Source: Boswellia sacra
Lineage: Eukaryota > Streptophyta > Magnoliopsida > Sapindales > Burseraceae
Reading direction: 5' to 3'
Assembly: GCA_013180625.2 (NCBI GenBank)
Contig: SNVD02013915.1
Location: 186,001-250,000 of the forward strand
DNA length: 64,000 nt
The notes beneath the pieces are model-generated. The model saw nothing but the letters and a program-made list of their open reading frames with translations. It was not told the origin of the DNA and ran no database searches. A program made the translations under genes and the position numbers. Below, one piece after another: positions 12,410 through 24,675 of this stretch. Every line of letters starts with the position of its first letter. Within the stretch, counting starts at the first letter, position 1.

Positions 12410-14175
12410 TCAAATTAGTTTAATCTGGCAGACTTGCGGATTGGGAGATTTGCGTCTAGGCCTTTTCTTGGATCTTCCAACGGTTGTCTTAAAACTGGTG
12501 CCCTTGGTGGATAGGGTAGTTTGCTCATAAACAATTGGAGTGTCTTGTTGAGCAGTGGTATCAGTAAAAGATGCAGCGACTTTAGCTATAATCTTACAAA
12601 TAGCTTTTTCAAGTTTTTCAGCACTGGTTTCAACATTTTGAGACAATCCCATGAGGGATTTAACTGTAGCTTCTAGTGGAATCTCCTCTTTTGCTTTCTT
12701 TGGATTAGAGGGTGGTGCATGTGTAGTTTCTACATGATGTGGTGGAGTATGCTGTGGAGTAGGAACATGATGTGTTGGTTCCTCTTGTGTTGGTTCATCT
12801 ATGGTTTAAACATGAGCTTGCTTTGTAGCAACTTGCTTATGGGAAGCCTTTTTCTTGGCAATCTTGATCTTTTTCTCTTTCTTTAGCTTAGTACCTTTTA
12901 CTTTCTTCTTTTCACCCTTTTTCTTCTTCTTCTACTCTACTGTCTTATCTGTCATAATATAGTCTGTTCAACATTATGATCAGCATGTTCCTCTTTTTGC
13001 CTAGAAAACTTTGGATGCTCTTCCATTGTTTTATTAGTTGGCATATAAGGTGGTTCATCTGCATTTCCTCTTCTATCAATATTCCTCTCCAACTTAGATT
13101 GCTTGGCCTTGATATCCTTAATATCCTGCACAATATTAGCTAAAGCAACATTGATTAAAACAAGCTGTTCTCCACATTGCTCATTGGATTTTGTTTGACC
13201 GTCCTTGGTCTTAGTGGTGGATTATCAGGCAAATTGGTTTTGTCATGCAATCTGGACAAGAAGCCATTTGTGATAGGCTGAGGCATAATCTCATATTCTT
13301 TTTAGAACTCATAGAAACAAGATTTTGAGCCAAAATTCCTTGAATCAAACAAGGAAACACAAGCATATGATAATTGGATTTGTACAGTGCAATATGAACT
13401 ATCATCCTATATATCCACAAACCTAAATTAATTGGCCTATTGGTAACCAAAAAATACAGAAACTTCAACCTATCATCTCTAACTTAGTTTTGATGGGTTG
13501 AAGGGAACCAATCAAATGGAGTTATCTTATGTAGAACCCTATACGTCTTAGTGAGATATTGTGGATCAATTCCATCTTTTGGGTTCCAAGTCATATTACC
13601 ATTACCAGTTAACTCCTTAATCACATCGTCCATAACAAAATCATCATGAAAAGTATAAATTACTAATAGGTACATCAAAGAATATGTTGATCATATTTTA
13701 ACACATTGGGAGAAAACTTCACCAATCTACCTCTATAATATATCTTGTGATAATAAAACTTTTTGGATTATCAATTGAATCAGGTATATTAGTATAAAAC
13801 TCTTAAATGGAAGTCTTAATAGGAGGCAAAAGATTGTTTACCGTTTCTATTCAGTAGATGGACTCAAGAAGCTCACCCAGACCATATTTGTTAAAAGTTT
13901 CAACTTTTATAAGCCTTTCAATATGTAGCTTCCTTTTCAACGTGTACTTCTAAAAGTTTTCCTTGACTTCATCACTAAGAAAATTGTTGAACTTAGGCTT
14001 GATCTTGTCCTTTATTCGTCCTAAATGGAATCTCTTCATCATCACTCATTGCTGGGTCAATCGAAACCTTTGCATGCTGTCATGACTGCGAGCTATCATG
14101 GTAGGTTTGATTGTTAGAATCGCTTGATGATGATAAGCTATTGGTGGATTTTTTAGATTCAATTATGGAGGCCAT
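12410..14175 (-). pseudogene. Sirevirus envelope-like ORF (degenerate)
   Basis: Lies between RNase H and the 3' LTR, where Sireviruses carry an extra env-like gene. Minus-strand frames run from an ATG at 14175 (Ser/Asn-rich start MASIIESKKSTNSL) to about 12410 with several stops and frameshifts. The middle part (about 13211-13678) has NRPINLGLWIYRMI and TPFDWFPST, motifs I associate with the env-like/plant transposon domain of these elements. The 3' part has a lysine-rich run (about 12835-12940), a Pro/His/Thr-rich segment and a possible coiled coil. No intact protein is possible. The family call is from recalled motifs, not a search. Confidence 0.65.
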
Positions 14176-15025
14176 TGAGAGATTTTATGATCTTTGAGAG
14201 TTGCACAAGGGTTTGAAGAATAGAGAAATGAGAGAGAGAGGCAGAATCCTATACACGATTTTGATAAAAACCAAGATAACCCTAATTGAGTTTGTAACAA
14301 ACTTGGAAAGAGTGAATCCTTGTCCAATTCAGTTTCCAAAACAAATTCAAATTTGATTTTATTTCATTTTCCAAAACAAATCCATTAATGCAATTAATGA
14401 CTTAAAATCAAAAATTGAATTTGATTAAAATTAAGAATTTTATAAAGAAAAGGATTTCCGCCACTGAAAACTCTTTCCTTTAAACCAATAATGCTGACAT
14501 GGCACCTATTGACACATAGAAAATTACAAGAAAATCAAATTTTAGTCATGTACAAATAACATCGTACGTTATCAATAACGTAACATAAAACCATCACAAT
14601 TAACTTAACATCAATATCTGGACATCATATGAATCATTCCAAAGAAGTATACTTCAAAGCTGTTTATGATCAAAATAAGAAAGCTGTTTAACTCCATTTT
14701 TCATTCAATTGAGATGTCAAAAACAATATCTTGACATATTCACAAAAACTAATCACATTGGCTTATGAACTGAGTATAGTAGCTTTTACACAATATAAAG
14801 GTAGCCCTTTTCACTTGAGTGGGTGACCTCAGCATATTTCCTAGATACTTTAAGGTTACTTTCAAGGATGGCTTTCACACATTATATACTGGTAGCCATC
14901 TCTATATTTTTAATTTCTTTAACTAGTATCACAATAAAACACAAAATTTATTACAACTCACACATGCTTAATTAAAAGAAGGCTTATGATATTACAGATA
15001 AAATTAACATAACAGAAAACAATGC
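14176..15025. other. Non-coding spacer between RNase H and env-like frame
   Basis: No coding match. Part of it (about 14795-14910) is recognisably similar to 46555-46675 in the second Sirevirus-like element, for example GTAGCCCTTTT..., GGGTGACCTCA and GATGGCTTTCACA. It is therefore a conserved non-coding block of this lineage rather than random filler. Confidence 0.65.
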
Positions 15026-15450
15026 TTATTTAAAAAAATGACAAATGCCTAAGGCCTTTATTAGATTCTCAAATCTTGTTATATCTAATGCCTTAGTGAA
15101 TAGGTTAGCCAATTGATTTTCAGTGGAGATGTGTTCAATATGTATCACTTTTGACTCTATAAGATCACTTATAAAATTGTATCTTATGTCAATGTGTTTT
15201 GATCTATAAGGCGAGACTGAATTTTCTGAAATATTTATAGCACTAGTATTATCAGAAAACACAATCATAGGTTTTTGTTCAATACCATAATCACTTAGCA
15301 TTTACTTCATCCAAAGTTGTTGTGAACAATAACTCTCTGCTGCAATGTATTCTGCTTCTGTAGTAGACAAGGAGATGGAATTTTGCTTCTTGCTATGCCA
15401 AGAAACTAAGTTAGTACCAACGTAAAAATCCTCTTGATGTGCTCTTTCTG
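15026..15450 (-). pseudogene. Copia RNase H domain (degenerate)
   Basis: The minus strand encodes the copia RNase H C-terminal half: MIVFSDNTSAINISEN, RSKHIDIRYNFI, then IEHISTENQLANLFTKAL. Upstream, around 15310-15420, the STTEAEYIA-type motif is readable but broken by a stop. The domain would degrade the RNA strand of the replication hybrid. Confidence 0.85.
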
Positions 15451-15499
15451 TCATCAGCATTTTCCTGCCCAATTAGCATCACTTAATCTTGTAAGATAA

Positions 15500-16560
15500 G
15501 CATTTGTTTCTTTAGAAAACTATATCCCATAATTATAACTTCCATGTACGTACTTGATGATTCTTTTAGTTGTTGCCAAGTGGGATTTCTTTGGTTTTGC
15601 TTGAAATCTTACACAATGTCCTACATTGAAACATAAATCTAGTCCACTCATAGTGAGGTAGGGTAAACTGCCAATGATGCTTCTATATAGACTTGCATCA
15701 ATCTCCTTTTCTGCATCATCTTTTGAAAGTTAGTATAGATGGAAGTCCTCATAGGCTTTGCCTTCTCAAATTCATATTTCTTTACAAGGTTTTAGTATAT
15801 TTTGATTGAGATATGAATATCTCATCATTCATTTGCTTAACCTATAATCCAAGAAAGAAATTTAATTCTCCTATCATGCTTATCTTAAACTCTTCTTGTA
15901 TCAACTCAACAAACTCATCAGTCTTGTTCTTGTTAGTTGAGCCAAACACAATATCATCCATATAAACTTGAGTAACAATAAAATAATTTGGTGCATGTTT
16001 GATAAACAAAGTCTTATCATTGTTTCCCCTAGTATAGCCTCTCTTAATTAGAAAATTTGGTAGTCTTTCATGCCAAGCTCTAGAAGCTTGTTTCAAACCA
16101 TACAAAGCTTTATGCAACTTGTACACAAAATCAAGATGTTTAGGATATTCAAATCATTTAGGTTATTCAATAAAAGCCTCTTCATTAGATAACCATTCAA
16201 GAAGGCTATCTTTACATCCATTAGATATAGTTTAAAATCAAGCAAGCAAGTAATAGCAAGTAGAAATCTGATAGACCCAAGTCTAGCTACTGGTGCAAAA
16301 ATTTTATTAAAGTTTATGCCTTATACTTGAGTGTAACCTTGTGCCACTAACCTAGCCTTATTTCTAACTACTTGTCCATTCTCATCAGTTTTGTTCTTAA
16401 ATATCCACTTAGTTCCAATGATATTTGCATTTTATGGCCTAAGAACTAATTCTTAAACTTCATTTCTTTTAAACTGATTAAGTTCATCTTGCATAGTTTG
16501 AATCTAAACATCATCTTTTAAAGCTTCTTTAACATTCTTAGGTTCTATTAAGGAAACATA
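15500..16560 (-). pseudogene. Copia reverse transcriptase (degenerate)
   Basis: The minus strand contains LHKALYGLKQASRAWHERL and the catalytic VYMDDIVFGST (second Asp retained) followed by EEFKISMIGELNFFLGL. Flanking RT blocks (about 16150-16500) are readable but have in-frame stops, so no active enzyme can be made. Confidence 0.88.
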
Positions 16561-17760
16561 ACAAGCAAAATTTACCTGATTTCTTACCTTGCTTCTAAAC
16601 TTCATCATGCCATCTAGACTTTCAATGATTGAGCTGGTTGGATGTACCTTTTTTATCCAAGAAAGTGGATCGTTTATTTCATCATCATCATTTTTTATTA
16701 AGTTTCTGCCTAAGTCTGTGCTGTCAGATGTTGTTGTTGTGTTTCATGTAATAACAGTTGTTTCCTTTTTCATAACAGAATCTTCTTCGCTTTTACTGTT
16801 GATTGGTGCTGGATTTTTGTAGTTTCTGTGAAGCTGGTTATGCTTTTTTTATGAGAATACTTTGCATAATCATCAAGGTCATCGAACATTACATTTGTAG
16901 AATCCATTATTGCCTCAGTTCAAAGATTGTGAACTCGAAATACCTTGCTATTGAATGCATATCCTACAAAGACTCCTTCATCTTTTTTAGGATCAAATTT
17001 ACCTAACTGCTCTTTGTCATTTAAGATATAACACCTGCATCCAAAAACATGAAAATACTTTAAGTTATGTTTTCTTCATTTTGAAATCTCAAAAGGAGTT
17101 TGGTTAGTGCCAGGTCTTAGAAAAACTCTATTTGAAATATAACAAGCAGTGCTAATTACTTAAGCTTGTAGACTTTTGGTCAACTTCTTGCTATCGAGCA
17201 TCACTCTAACCATCTATTGAAGTGTCATGTTCTTTCTCTCTACAACATCATTATGTTCAAGTGTTTTAGGGGTTAAAAATTCATGTGCAATTGGATGGTA
17301 TTTGCAAAAATCAGCATAGCTAACATTTTCAAATTCCTTATCATAGTCACTTCATATCCTCACTATCCTGCCAATGTTCTTATTTTGCTCATTTTCAAGC
17401 CTAACACAAAGATTCCTGAAAGCTACAAAAGTGTCAGACTTTCTCAAATAAAATCAATCCAAGTGTATGTAGAGAAATCATCAGTATAAACAAATAAATA
17501 TCTCTTACCAAAAATGCTTTTAAGCTGTATAGAACCCATGAGATCCATATGAAGCAAATCAAGTATTTTAGATGTGCTAAGATGTGACATATATTTATGT
17601 GGCCCTCTACTTTGTTTTCTTAATTGACATGGTTCATATATCCTATCAGATTTATCATTAAGTTTAGGAACACTTCTAACAACACCTAACTTAGTTAGTT
17701 TAACCAAGTATTTATAGTTTAAATATCATAACTTTTGATGCCACAATTCTAAATCTGATA
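16561..17760 (-). pseudogene. Copia integrase with GAG-pre-integrase (degenerate)
   Basis: On the minus strand, 17444-17760 gives the pre-integrase zinc-binding end (C-x-x-C at YEPCQLRK has lost a Cys) and the start of the catalytic core (LLHMDLMGSIQ, RYLFVYTDDFSTYTWIDFI). The rest of the core and C-terminal part run to about 16600 with many stops. Confidence 0.8.
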
Positions 17761-18130
17761 TCCTAGCATGAACTGCATTTACTACCAAGTAACAAATATC
17801 AAAAGATCTATTTTTTTGCAAAATGCATTTTCCTACACCATCTAAAAACATGCATTTGTTCTGAGTAAAGTTAACAGCATACCTATCATTACATATCTGA
17901 CTAATACTAATTAGATTAACTTTCAATCCATCAACAAGCGAAACATTTTGAAATTTAGCTAAGCCTTTATCATTTAAAGTGCCATTATCAATTATCTTGC
18001 TCTTTGCACCATCACCATATGTGACATGTCCTTCCCTGTATGACTCAAGATTTTTCAAAAATTTCTTATTGCCAGTCATATGCCTGGAACAGCCACTGTC
18101 AAAATACCACATGTCATTAGAAGAATCATT
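17761..18130 (-). pseudogene. Copia aspartic protease
   Basis: The minus-strand reading begins WYFDSGCSRHMTG, the retropepsin active-site motif of Ty1/copia (DSG), then HVTYGDGAKSKI, VSLVDGLKVNLISISQ and later LWHQKL of the pre-integrase. This is the longest undamaged stretch of this element (about 128 codons). Confidence 0.85.
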
Positions 18131-18509
18131 AAGTGCAATAAGAGCAACATTGCAAGTTGTTTTGTCTTTCTTAACCCACTGTTATCATGTCTTAGCTAAC
18201 TGCTTGAATTGTTTTGACATTTCATGTAAAAGACTAAACTATTTAAAGCATCTAGGTCTGATATGCTCTTTGACACTAAAAAAATAATATGTTGGAACAA
18301 ATCTTTTTACCTTTCCAAGATTGGGCTTAAACAAACTCAAGGGAGAACAAAAATCTCGTTAATTTTTGAACTAGGACTTGACCTTTTTGAGCTAGGTTCA
18401 GAAGTGTTACCTGATGTTGAAACTTCCACAAATACCGTTTTTGATGAAGATGCAATGTTACCTCTTGAATAACCCAAGCTATGTTTGTTTGAACTATCTC
18501 TTCCAAGGT

Positions 18510-19890
18510 TTAAAACCTGGTCAAGTTTTACAAACCCAATTTTGAGTTGATCAACATATTTTCTACTTTTAGCCAGTCTGTTGTAATCTTCTCAACATGT
18601 TCTATTTTGTCTTTCAAAGTATACTCTAGTTCATTGATGTAGTTTTTAGTAAAGGCTCTCTCACATTTCAGCATTTCATTATCCTTCTTCAAAGTCTTGA
18701 TTCCTCTTTTTGATTCAGCCATTCAATATAGATGCATTGTAGGTTTCTTGCAACTCCTCATAATATTCACAATCATTTTCTGCATCTAAATGTTCATAAT
18801 TAGTTCTGCACTATTCTTTTAGACTCGACGTAACAGCTTTTCCTTTATCAATTGAAGATGTTGTGAATGCCACAAAGTTGCTAATGCATTCTTGATCATC
18901 TGAATCAGTTTCTAAATCATCACCTCCGTGTAGCAGACATCTGTTTGTTCTTCTTCTTTTTGAGATTAACACATTCAGATTGAATGCCCATAACCAGAAC
19001 ACTCATAGCACTGAGTTTACCCTTTTCTATTAGGTTGTTTTGGACTCTTCTTGTCATTCTCCTTGTTGAATTTCTTGAATTTGGTATCACTTGAGCTTGA
19101 CACCTTTCCTTGATTCTTTTTCCCAAAATTATTTTTCATGAACTTAACATAATTCTTTGTTAGAAAAACAATGTGTTTTGAATCAATTTCATCAAACTCA
19201 TAATTACCTTTATCATTAGATTTTTCAGTTTTAACAGTGAATGCAATACTTTTACCTTTTTGCTTCCTTATGTTATGATTAATCTCAAAATTATGGAGAA
19301 TACCAACAAGTTCATCAACTCTCATCTCATCAGTGTTCTTTGCTTCTTCAATGATAGAAATTTATCAGGAACATATCTGATGATTTTACTACAATTTCTG
19401 CATCTGTAAAAGTTCTACCAAGCATATATACAGAATTTGCAATATGACACAGCTTTGAATAAAAATCAAATATTGACTTATCCTCATACATCATTAGATT
19501 CTCAAATTATGAATTCAATTTTATCAATTTAGATCTTTGAAAAGAAGCTGTACCTTCATGTTTTACCTCAAGAATGTCTCAAGCCTTTTTAGCCATTTTG
19601 TGCCTCAAAATCTGACCAAAGTTGTTAAGATCAACTATTGCAAAAATTGCATTGAGTGTTTTTGAATTCCAATTGGACTGCCTGTATTCCTCTTCAGTCT
19701 ATCCTTCCTTAGGTTTAAGATCTGAAGCTTCGAAAGCATTCATTTGTGTTGGTGGTGTCCAACCTCTTAGAGCATTGGTCTATGCCCTATCATCAAGTGT
19801 TTTGATATACATCATCATTCTAACTTTCCGATATGAATAATTACCATCATCAAGAATCGGTGGTTGTGATTGAGATCCTCCATTTCATAT
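18510..19890 (-). pseudogene. Copia gag with zinc knuckle and coiled coil (degenerate)
   Basis: Minus-strand gag starts near 19890 with QPPILDDGNYSYRKVRMMMYIK, matching the usual PLLDG-NYxYWKVRM start, followed by UBN2-type sequence with several stops. The nucleocapsid motif at about 18965-19010 reads CYECSGYGHSI*MC, a C-x2-C-x4-H-x4-C knuckle with a stop inside. Downstream (18528-18722) is a charged, coiled-coil-like segment typical of longer Sirevirus gag. Confidence 0.82.
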
Positions 19891-19940
19891 AAATTCTATG
19901 CTTTCAAATCAACATGGTCTTTCTTCACTTGTATGTCAAT

Positions 19941-19958
19941 GAACCTGCTATAATGCCA
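19941..19958 (-). other. Primer-binding site
   Basis: Minus strand TGGCATTATAGCAGGTTC, two bases inside the 5' LTR. It is a mutated form of the TGGTATCAGAGC primer site complementary to initiator-Met tRNA used by most plant copia elements. Confidence 0.75.
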
Positions 19959-19960
19959 AT

Positions 19961-20786
19961 TGTGAGATCTGAAAGTATGGTTCAGTTATACGTAATATAA
20001 TAGGAAACTATAATATAAAATGGCATAGAAGGATTTACGTGGTTTATTTATAAAAAACCTACATCTACGGACATCTTAGAGCTGCAATTCACTAAGTTCA
20101 TGTTTGTACAATCTTTAGGTACATTTATAGTACTGACTCACTCTCACATATTGACCTAATATTTGTAAAACAAAATCCTGACAAGATCTTAAACTCTAGT
20201 AAAACTGCCAACTCTCTATTGTTGATAACTTAACAGCACATTGTTAAGTAACATATGACAACGATGTCTAATACTGAATTACATAAACACTCAACTTGCA
20301 AGTTCTTTCGAGTGAATACTAAGTCAAACAGACTTCAGCAAAATTCATGCACGATCACAACCTTTCATATATGAATAAAACTCTCATAAAACATAATCAA
20401 AGACACATAATTTTGTATTGGAGCTCTCCCGAATACCTTGAAATGCGGTACCATCACACTTTATAAGTTACAGAAAATAACATTATATAATGTGTGAATT
20501 TCAGTTGCCATTTTCATCAATATCTTGTAGAATCTCAATCAAACTCAAATGGTAAGTATAAGATATCAATCAACAATATAGGAAGTGATATAATAAACTC
20601 TGAAGTAAATTAGGATACTAAAATAATATCCTAATCTAATAAGTGATATCCAATATGAATATAATACTTCCTAATAGAGACTTCTAGAAATAGTAAACTA
20701 AGAAAAAATCAATGTTTTAATTACAAGTTTGTCCAAAATTAATCATGTGTATAACACATGTATAAGTGTCATATTTGACACTAACA
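19961..20786 (-). repeat. 5' LTR of the 11132-20786 element
   Basis: Aligned with 11132-11854. Starts TGTGAGATCT and ends CACTAACA on the + strand. It holds two blocks missing from the other LTR. The flanks TGTAT (right) and ACATG (left of the element) do not match, so no target duplication is preserved. Confidence 0.88.
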
Positions 20787-21205
20787 TGTATATTTTTTTC
20801 TTTTGAAAAATAAATAAAATAAAAAGATAGTGATTACTGTTATATCACCATTAACCAGGGGCACTAGAACCTTATCACGATGACTTCTTTTACTTTGTGT
20901 TGTCAAACACACTATCGAGCCACACATGGCAATTGAGCTTTGTCTTTGTCAAAATTTCAAATGGTGCTTGAGCATTGACAATCACATAGACATGATATTC
21001 TATTATTCACCGCAAAACATGTTTCTTGTATGAAATCCCCTCTATACCCCTTCTAATATCTTTATATTATACAATCACAATATCACAAAATCTCCGCGGC
21101 TAGTGTATTAAGTATTTTTTTTTTTTGGGAACCATAACCAAATTTAAGAGAATATTCCACTATGGAATTTATTGTCCATCGATCCGATTGTATATTAATT
21201 TCATG

Positions 21206-21208
<3 letters not shown>

Positions 21209-21249
<41 letters not shown>
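21209..21249. repeat. (AT)n microsatellite followed by (ATT)n
   Basis: About twenty AT dinucleotides, then a short TAT/ATT run to about 21267, lying just before the 125-bp tandem duplication. Confidence 0.92.
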
Positions 21250-21255
<6 letters not shown>

Positions 21256-21272
21256 TTATTATTATTACTAGC

Positions 21273-21522
21273 ATTTATAACTTCTCTTTTGGACAAGCTG
21301 CTAATACATGCCTTTAAATAAAGCAGATCGATAGGGTATATGTATGCCAGGAGTCATGAAAGTGAGGTTCAATCAACATGTCTGCAAACATGCCATTATT
21401 TATAACTTCTCTTTTGGACAAGCTGCTAATACATGCCTTTAAATAAAGCAGATCGATAGGGTATATGTATGCCAGGAGTCATGAAAGTGAGGTTCAATCA
21501 ACATGTCTGCAAACATGCCATT
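21273..21522 (+). repeat. Perfect tandem duplication, two copies of 125 bp
   Basis: Copies 21273-21397 and 21398-21522 are identical by direct reading, starting ATTTATAACTTCTCTTTTGG and ending AACATGCCATT. Identity over 125 bases implies a very recent event or an assembly artefact. No coding content. Confidence 0.95.
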
Positions 21523-22099
21523 ATTGAAGCTTCCTTAAGCTTCCACGCACAAACGAAACCCCGTTCTTCTTAGTCGTGTCCAGCTTTATTTTGAATTTTG
21601 ATCCAAGCTCAGCCAACTCGCAGTGCCACTTAATTTCATGGTGATATCGTGCAAATTAAAGCAGCACAAGCTGCAGCTAGCTTTCCCAGACTGTCTTATG
21701 TGGATTTTGTATTTTTTTTAGTGGGAAGTCACTTGATCTCCTTTCTTGGATTTTGACTTCCATTAGTATCCAATGCAGTACCACTAATTTTTTAGGTTTA
21801 AATGCACTTTGAACTTTTATCTATATATGTATTGTTGCAGTGCTCACCGGCCTAACTTCTAAATTTCCCTAATTTGGAAAGCTAAATGAATGCAGATATT
21901 ATTTTTTCCTTATAAAGGAAGACTTTGGGTACGCGAGGAATTTGTTCTACTACAAGTATAACTCTAAAATCTAAATTCTTGCCAACCAGCATGCTAAGGA
22001 GCCTGGAACAGATATAATTTAATCATGAAACATTTATTATAAGAACTGGTCAAAAAATGCATTTAATACCAAAAAAAAAAAAAAAAAGAAAACCGTTGA

Positions 22100-22260
22100 T
22101 GGCTCTTAATTGTTGTCTATGTGGATGACATATTGTTCCTATTGCGCTAGTCATAATAAGGGTATCTAAGTCTAATAAGCCAATCAATTTGCTTGCTCTC
22201 ATTGACCCATAAAGAACTTAAATTGGTTTTTGAAGTACTAATGCAGCTAAAAAGAAATAA
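22100..22260 (+). pseudogene. Possible copia reverse-transcriptase scrap
   Basis: One frame reads LIVVYVDDILFL at 22103-22138, the RT catalytic-box consensus. Another frame nearby reads KNLNWFLKY, which resembles the KDLG-LKYFLG motif that follows it. Stops surround both and no other pol domain is adjacent, so this is at best a tiny remnant and could be chance. Confidence 0.35.
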
Positions 22261-24490
22261 CCTATAGAGCCTGATTTGTCGTTCATAACTACCTTCCCAA
22301 ATCCCATGTCAATGCTATATGCTATCTTCGAAAAAGTGGTGCATAATTCGTCGGATGACATCCCTAGTATCTGCCTTAACACAAGTTGAAGAGACAGCAG
22401 TTGACTGTGATGGTGTATGCAATTAAGTTCATGCGTATATACGCCTTGAATCTCAAATCCTCTAAGTGGACACATTTTTTTTTGTTCATTTGATTCCGAT
22501 CACGATTTATCTTTCACAATCCTTGGCCATGCTACCTTCTTTATGTTTGTCAAATATCTTGGATATCGATTGTCTCGACTCTGCCTTTGCCCGAACGTCA
22601 CGAGCCACTCACCATTCCATTCATATAAGCGCCATATATACTTTGATGTCATGCTTCAATGTCTCGAAAGATTTCCAATTGGCGACATGCGTATGCTACG
22701 AGGACAACTAAGTTTATGATACATTTATCCATTACATAACGTCCTTCTGTATAAGTGATCACGATATTAAAATTCACATATCAATTTATGGTTGATACGA
22801 TGTTAATTTAAGTTTAGGGAACATTAGTTATATGATATTACTATATATGTTTATGTAATTAAGATAGTAAAATCGACATTTCAATTTAAAATTGAATCGG
22901 ATGTGCTTAATAAATATGATAATATGATATAATAGGTTTACCTTAAAGTATTTTCTTTTTATGATAACATCGATTAATATAATAATGTGATATAATGAAT
23001 GCCCCTTAGACATTCTCTATAATACGTTGCCTACCAAACATAAATTATGATTCTTAGTTTGATTAAGAAAATAAGAGAAAGAACTTAATATGTGATTTGA
23101 TTTTTTAATGGGTACTATACACATATATTAGACATTTATTTCTTATTAATTATTTAAAATTTCGAATAATTTATCTTAACTTAAAAACATCTTGATCATA
23201 TAACTAAGATCGTTAACCTTCTTAAATCATATAAGATATCGACATTACTTGAGTTATTGAAAAAGTCATCATAATCCCCATAACAAATATTATCCACGCT
23301 GTGATGATTAAAGAGAGCACGCAGAGAGAAATGAACAGAAGAGACGATCATAATGCAAAATAATAGAAGATCGATTGTATATATGAATATAAAGCCCGCA
23401 AAGTAGGCTGTAACATGTGCCAATCAGTGGGGTATATCATATGATTAATATATTATTTATCACAATCGCTTTGAGCTAATTAATTATTATAAATTTATAT
23501 GAAGGAAATAGAAGTTACATTAGTTTAGTAATTGAATAATTGATAGTGATATGTAATCCCCGCATTATTATTCAATAAGTCACTAAAACAGAGATAAAAA
23601 TGAACACAAAAGATTATATTATTATTCAATTTAAAATAATGCAAGATCGTACAAAGATGGCAAGTAGTTTGGTGACAAGGGACAGTGGGGTTTATATAAG
23701 AATATTGAATAATATATATGTATGAGATTAAAGGTTAATTAGATTAAAAGTTAAATAAATTTATATTAATAAATTATGATTTTGTGGGTTGGCATTATTT
23801 GACAAATACAAAACACCGCCTCGCGTGCATCTTTTGAAAATATTAACGTTGGAAGTGAGAGCTCATCAAAAGTAAAAAATGTCGGACCTTTGTGATGTTA
23901 ATTAGTTAATGCTCCGTGACTCGGCAGGTGACCAATGTCTAAGTCACCATATGTCTAATTATATTTTTACTATTTTATCATAAGAGTTCTCTTAACATAT
24001 ATGTTACGATCACATATTAGAAAATAATTTTTTACAAAATAACATTTAATAATATGTCCTTAAAATAAATGTTAATAAATATATAATTAAAAAATCTAAT
24101 TAAACAAATATAACTTTCCCATTCAAACATAAAATTAAGAAAAAAAGAAAGAAAAATAACTCAAAAACATATTTAATAACTTATCTTAATAAGATACATT
24201 CATCGATCAGACGTAGTCTATACAAATATCCGTAAAATTGTTGTACATACATAAGACTAGGGAGTTGTTAGGGTTTACTGTATTATTGAAAATTGTTGTT
24301 GAAAAGTGTTATGAGAAAAATTAGCTATTAACTGTAGTTTGAGAACAAGTTGTAGGGTGTCTAATAAAATTGATTTTCAAAATTGTTATATGGTCTAAAA
24401 GTTATGAATATATGTTTGGTAAACTTGATATTTAAAATCTAGTATTCAATATAATTATTAAAATTTTGTTATATATATATATATATATTT

Positions 24491-24675
24491 GAGACAAATT
24501 TTTTAGTACAAAATTAAATACAAATTTCTAGTCATTGAGCTATAAAATTTAATGGTTGAGCTGATTGATGAGTTGGTAACATTAAATACAATTTTTTAAC
24601 TTTTAATCTCAACCATTAAATTTGGCGGGATTAATGATCATAAATTTGTGTGAGAATAAATTGTATCATAAAAGG
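24491..24675. mobile_element. Foldback / MITE-like palindromic element
   Basis: A perfect 16-bp inverted repeat (AAATTTAATGGTTGAG at 24545-24560, complement at 24608-24623) extends outward as an imperfect palindrome. Both arms read outward through AATGA, AAATTTGT and ATTTGT/AATTGTA-type blocks for about 55 more bases. The length and structure fit a non-autonomous foldback element. Exact ends and target duplication are not clear. Confidence 0.5.

Larger units (their letters stand above)
11132..20786 (-). mobile_element. Ty1/copia LTR retrotransposon, Sirevirus-like, with env-like frame (decayed)
   Basis: On the minus strand. LTRs at 19961-20786 (5') and 11132-11854 (3') share TGTGAGATCTGAAAGTATGG at one end and GACACTAACA at the other, giving TGTTAG...CTCACA in element orientation. 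A primer-binding site related to initiator-Met tRNA lies at 19941-19958 and a polypurine tract at 11855-11869. Domain order is gag, zinc knuckle, protease, integrase, RT, RNase H, then an extra 3' frame. That order plus the extra frame is the Sirevirus arrangement. Every domain carries stops or frameshifts, the LTRs differ by indels (723 versus 826 bp), and no exact 5-bp target duplication flanks it, so it is an old, dead copy. Confidence 0.9.

Noticed and set aside
11127..20791. Target-site duplication for the first Sirevirus-like element
   Set aside because: ACATG on the left and TGTAT on the right do not match at the LTR ends set by the polypurine tract and primer site. Shifting the ends to force ACATG would break the TG...CA termini.
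22218..22711. Two overlapping ORFs of about 81-85 codons on opposite strands
   Set aside because: No family resemblance, no coding-type composition and no intron-exon structure; likely chance frames near a possible RT scrap.
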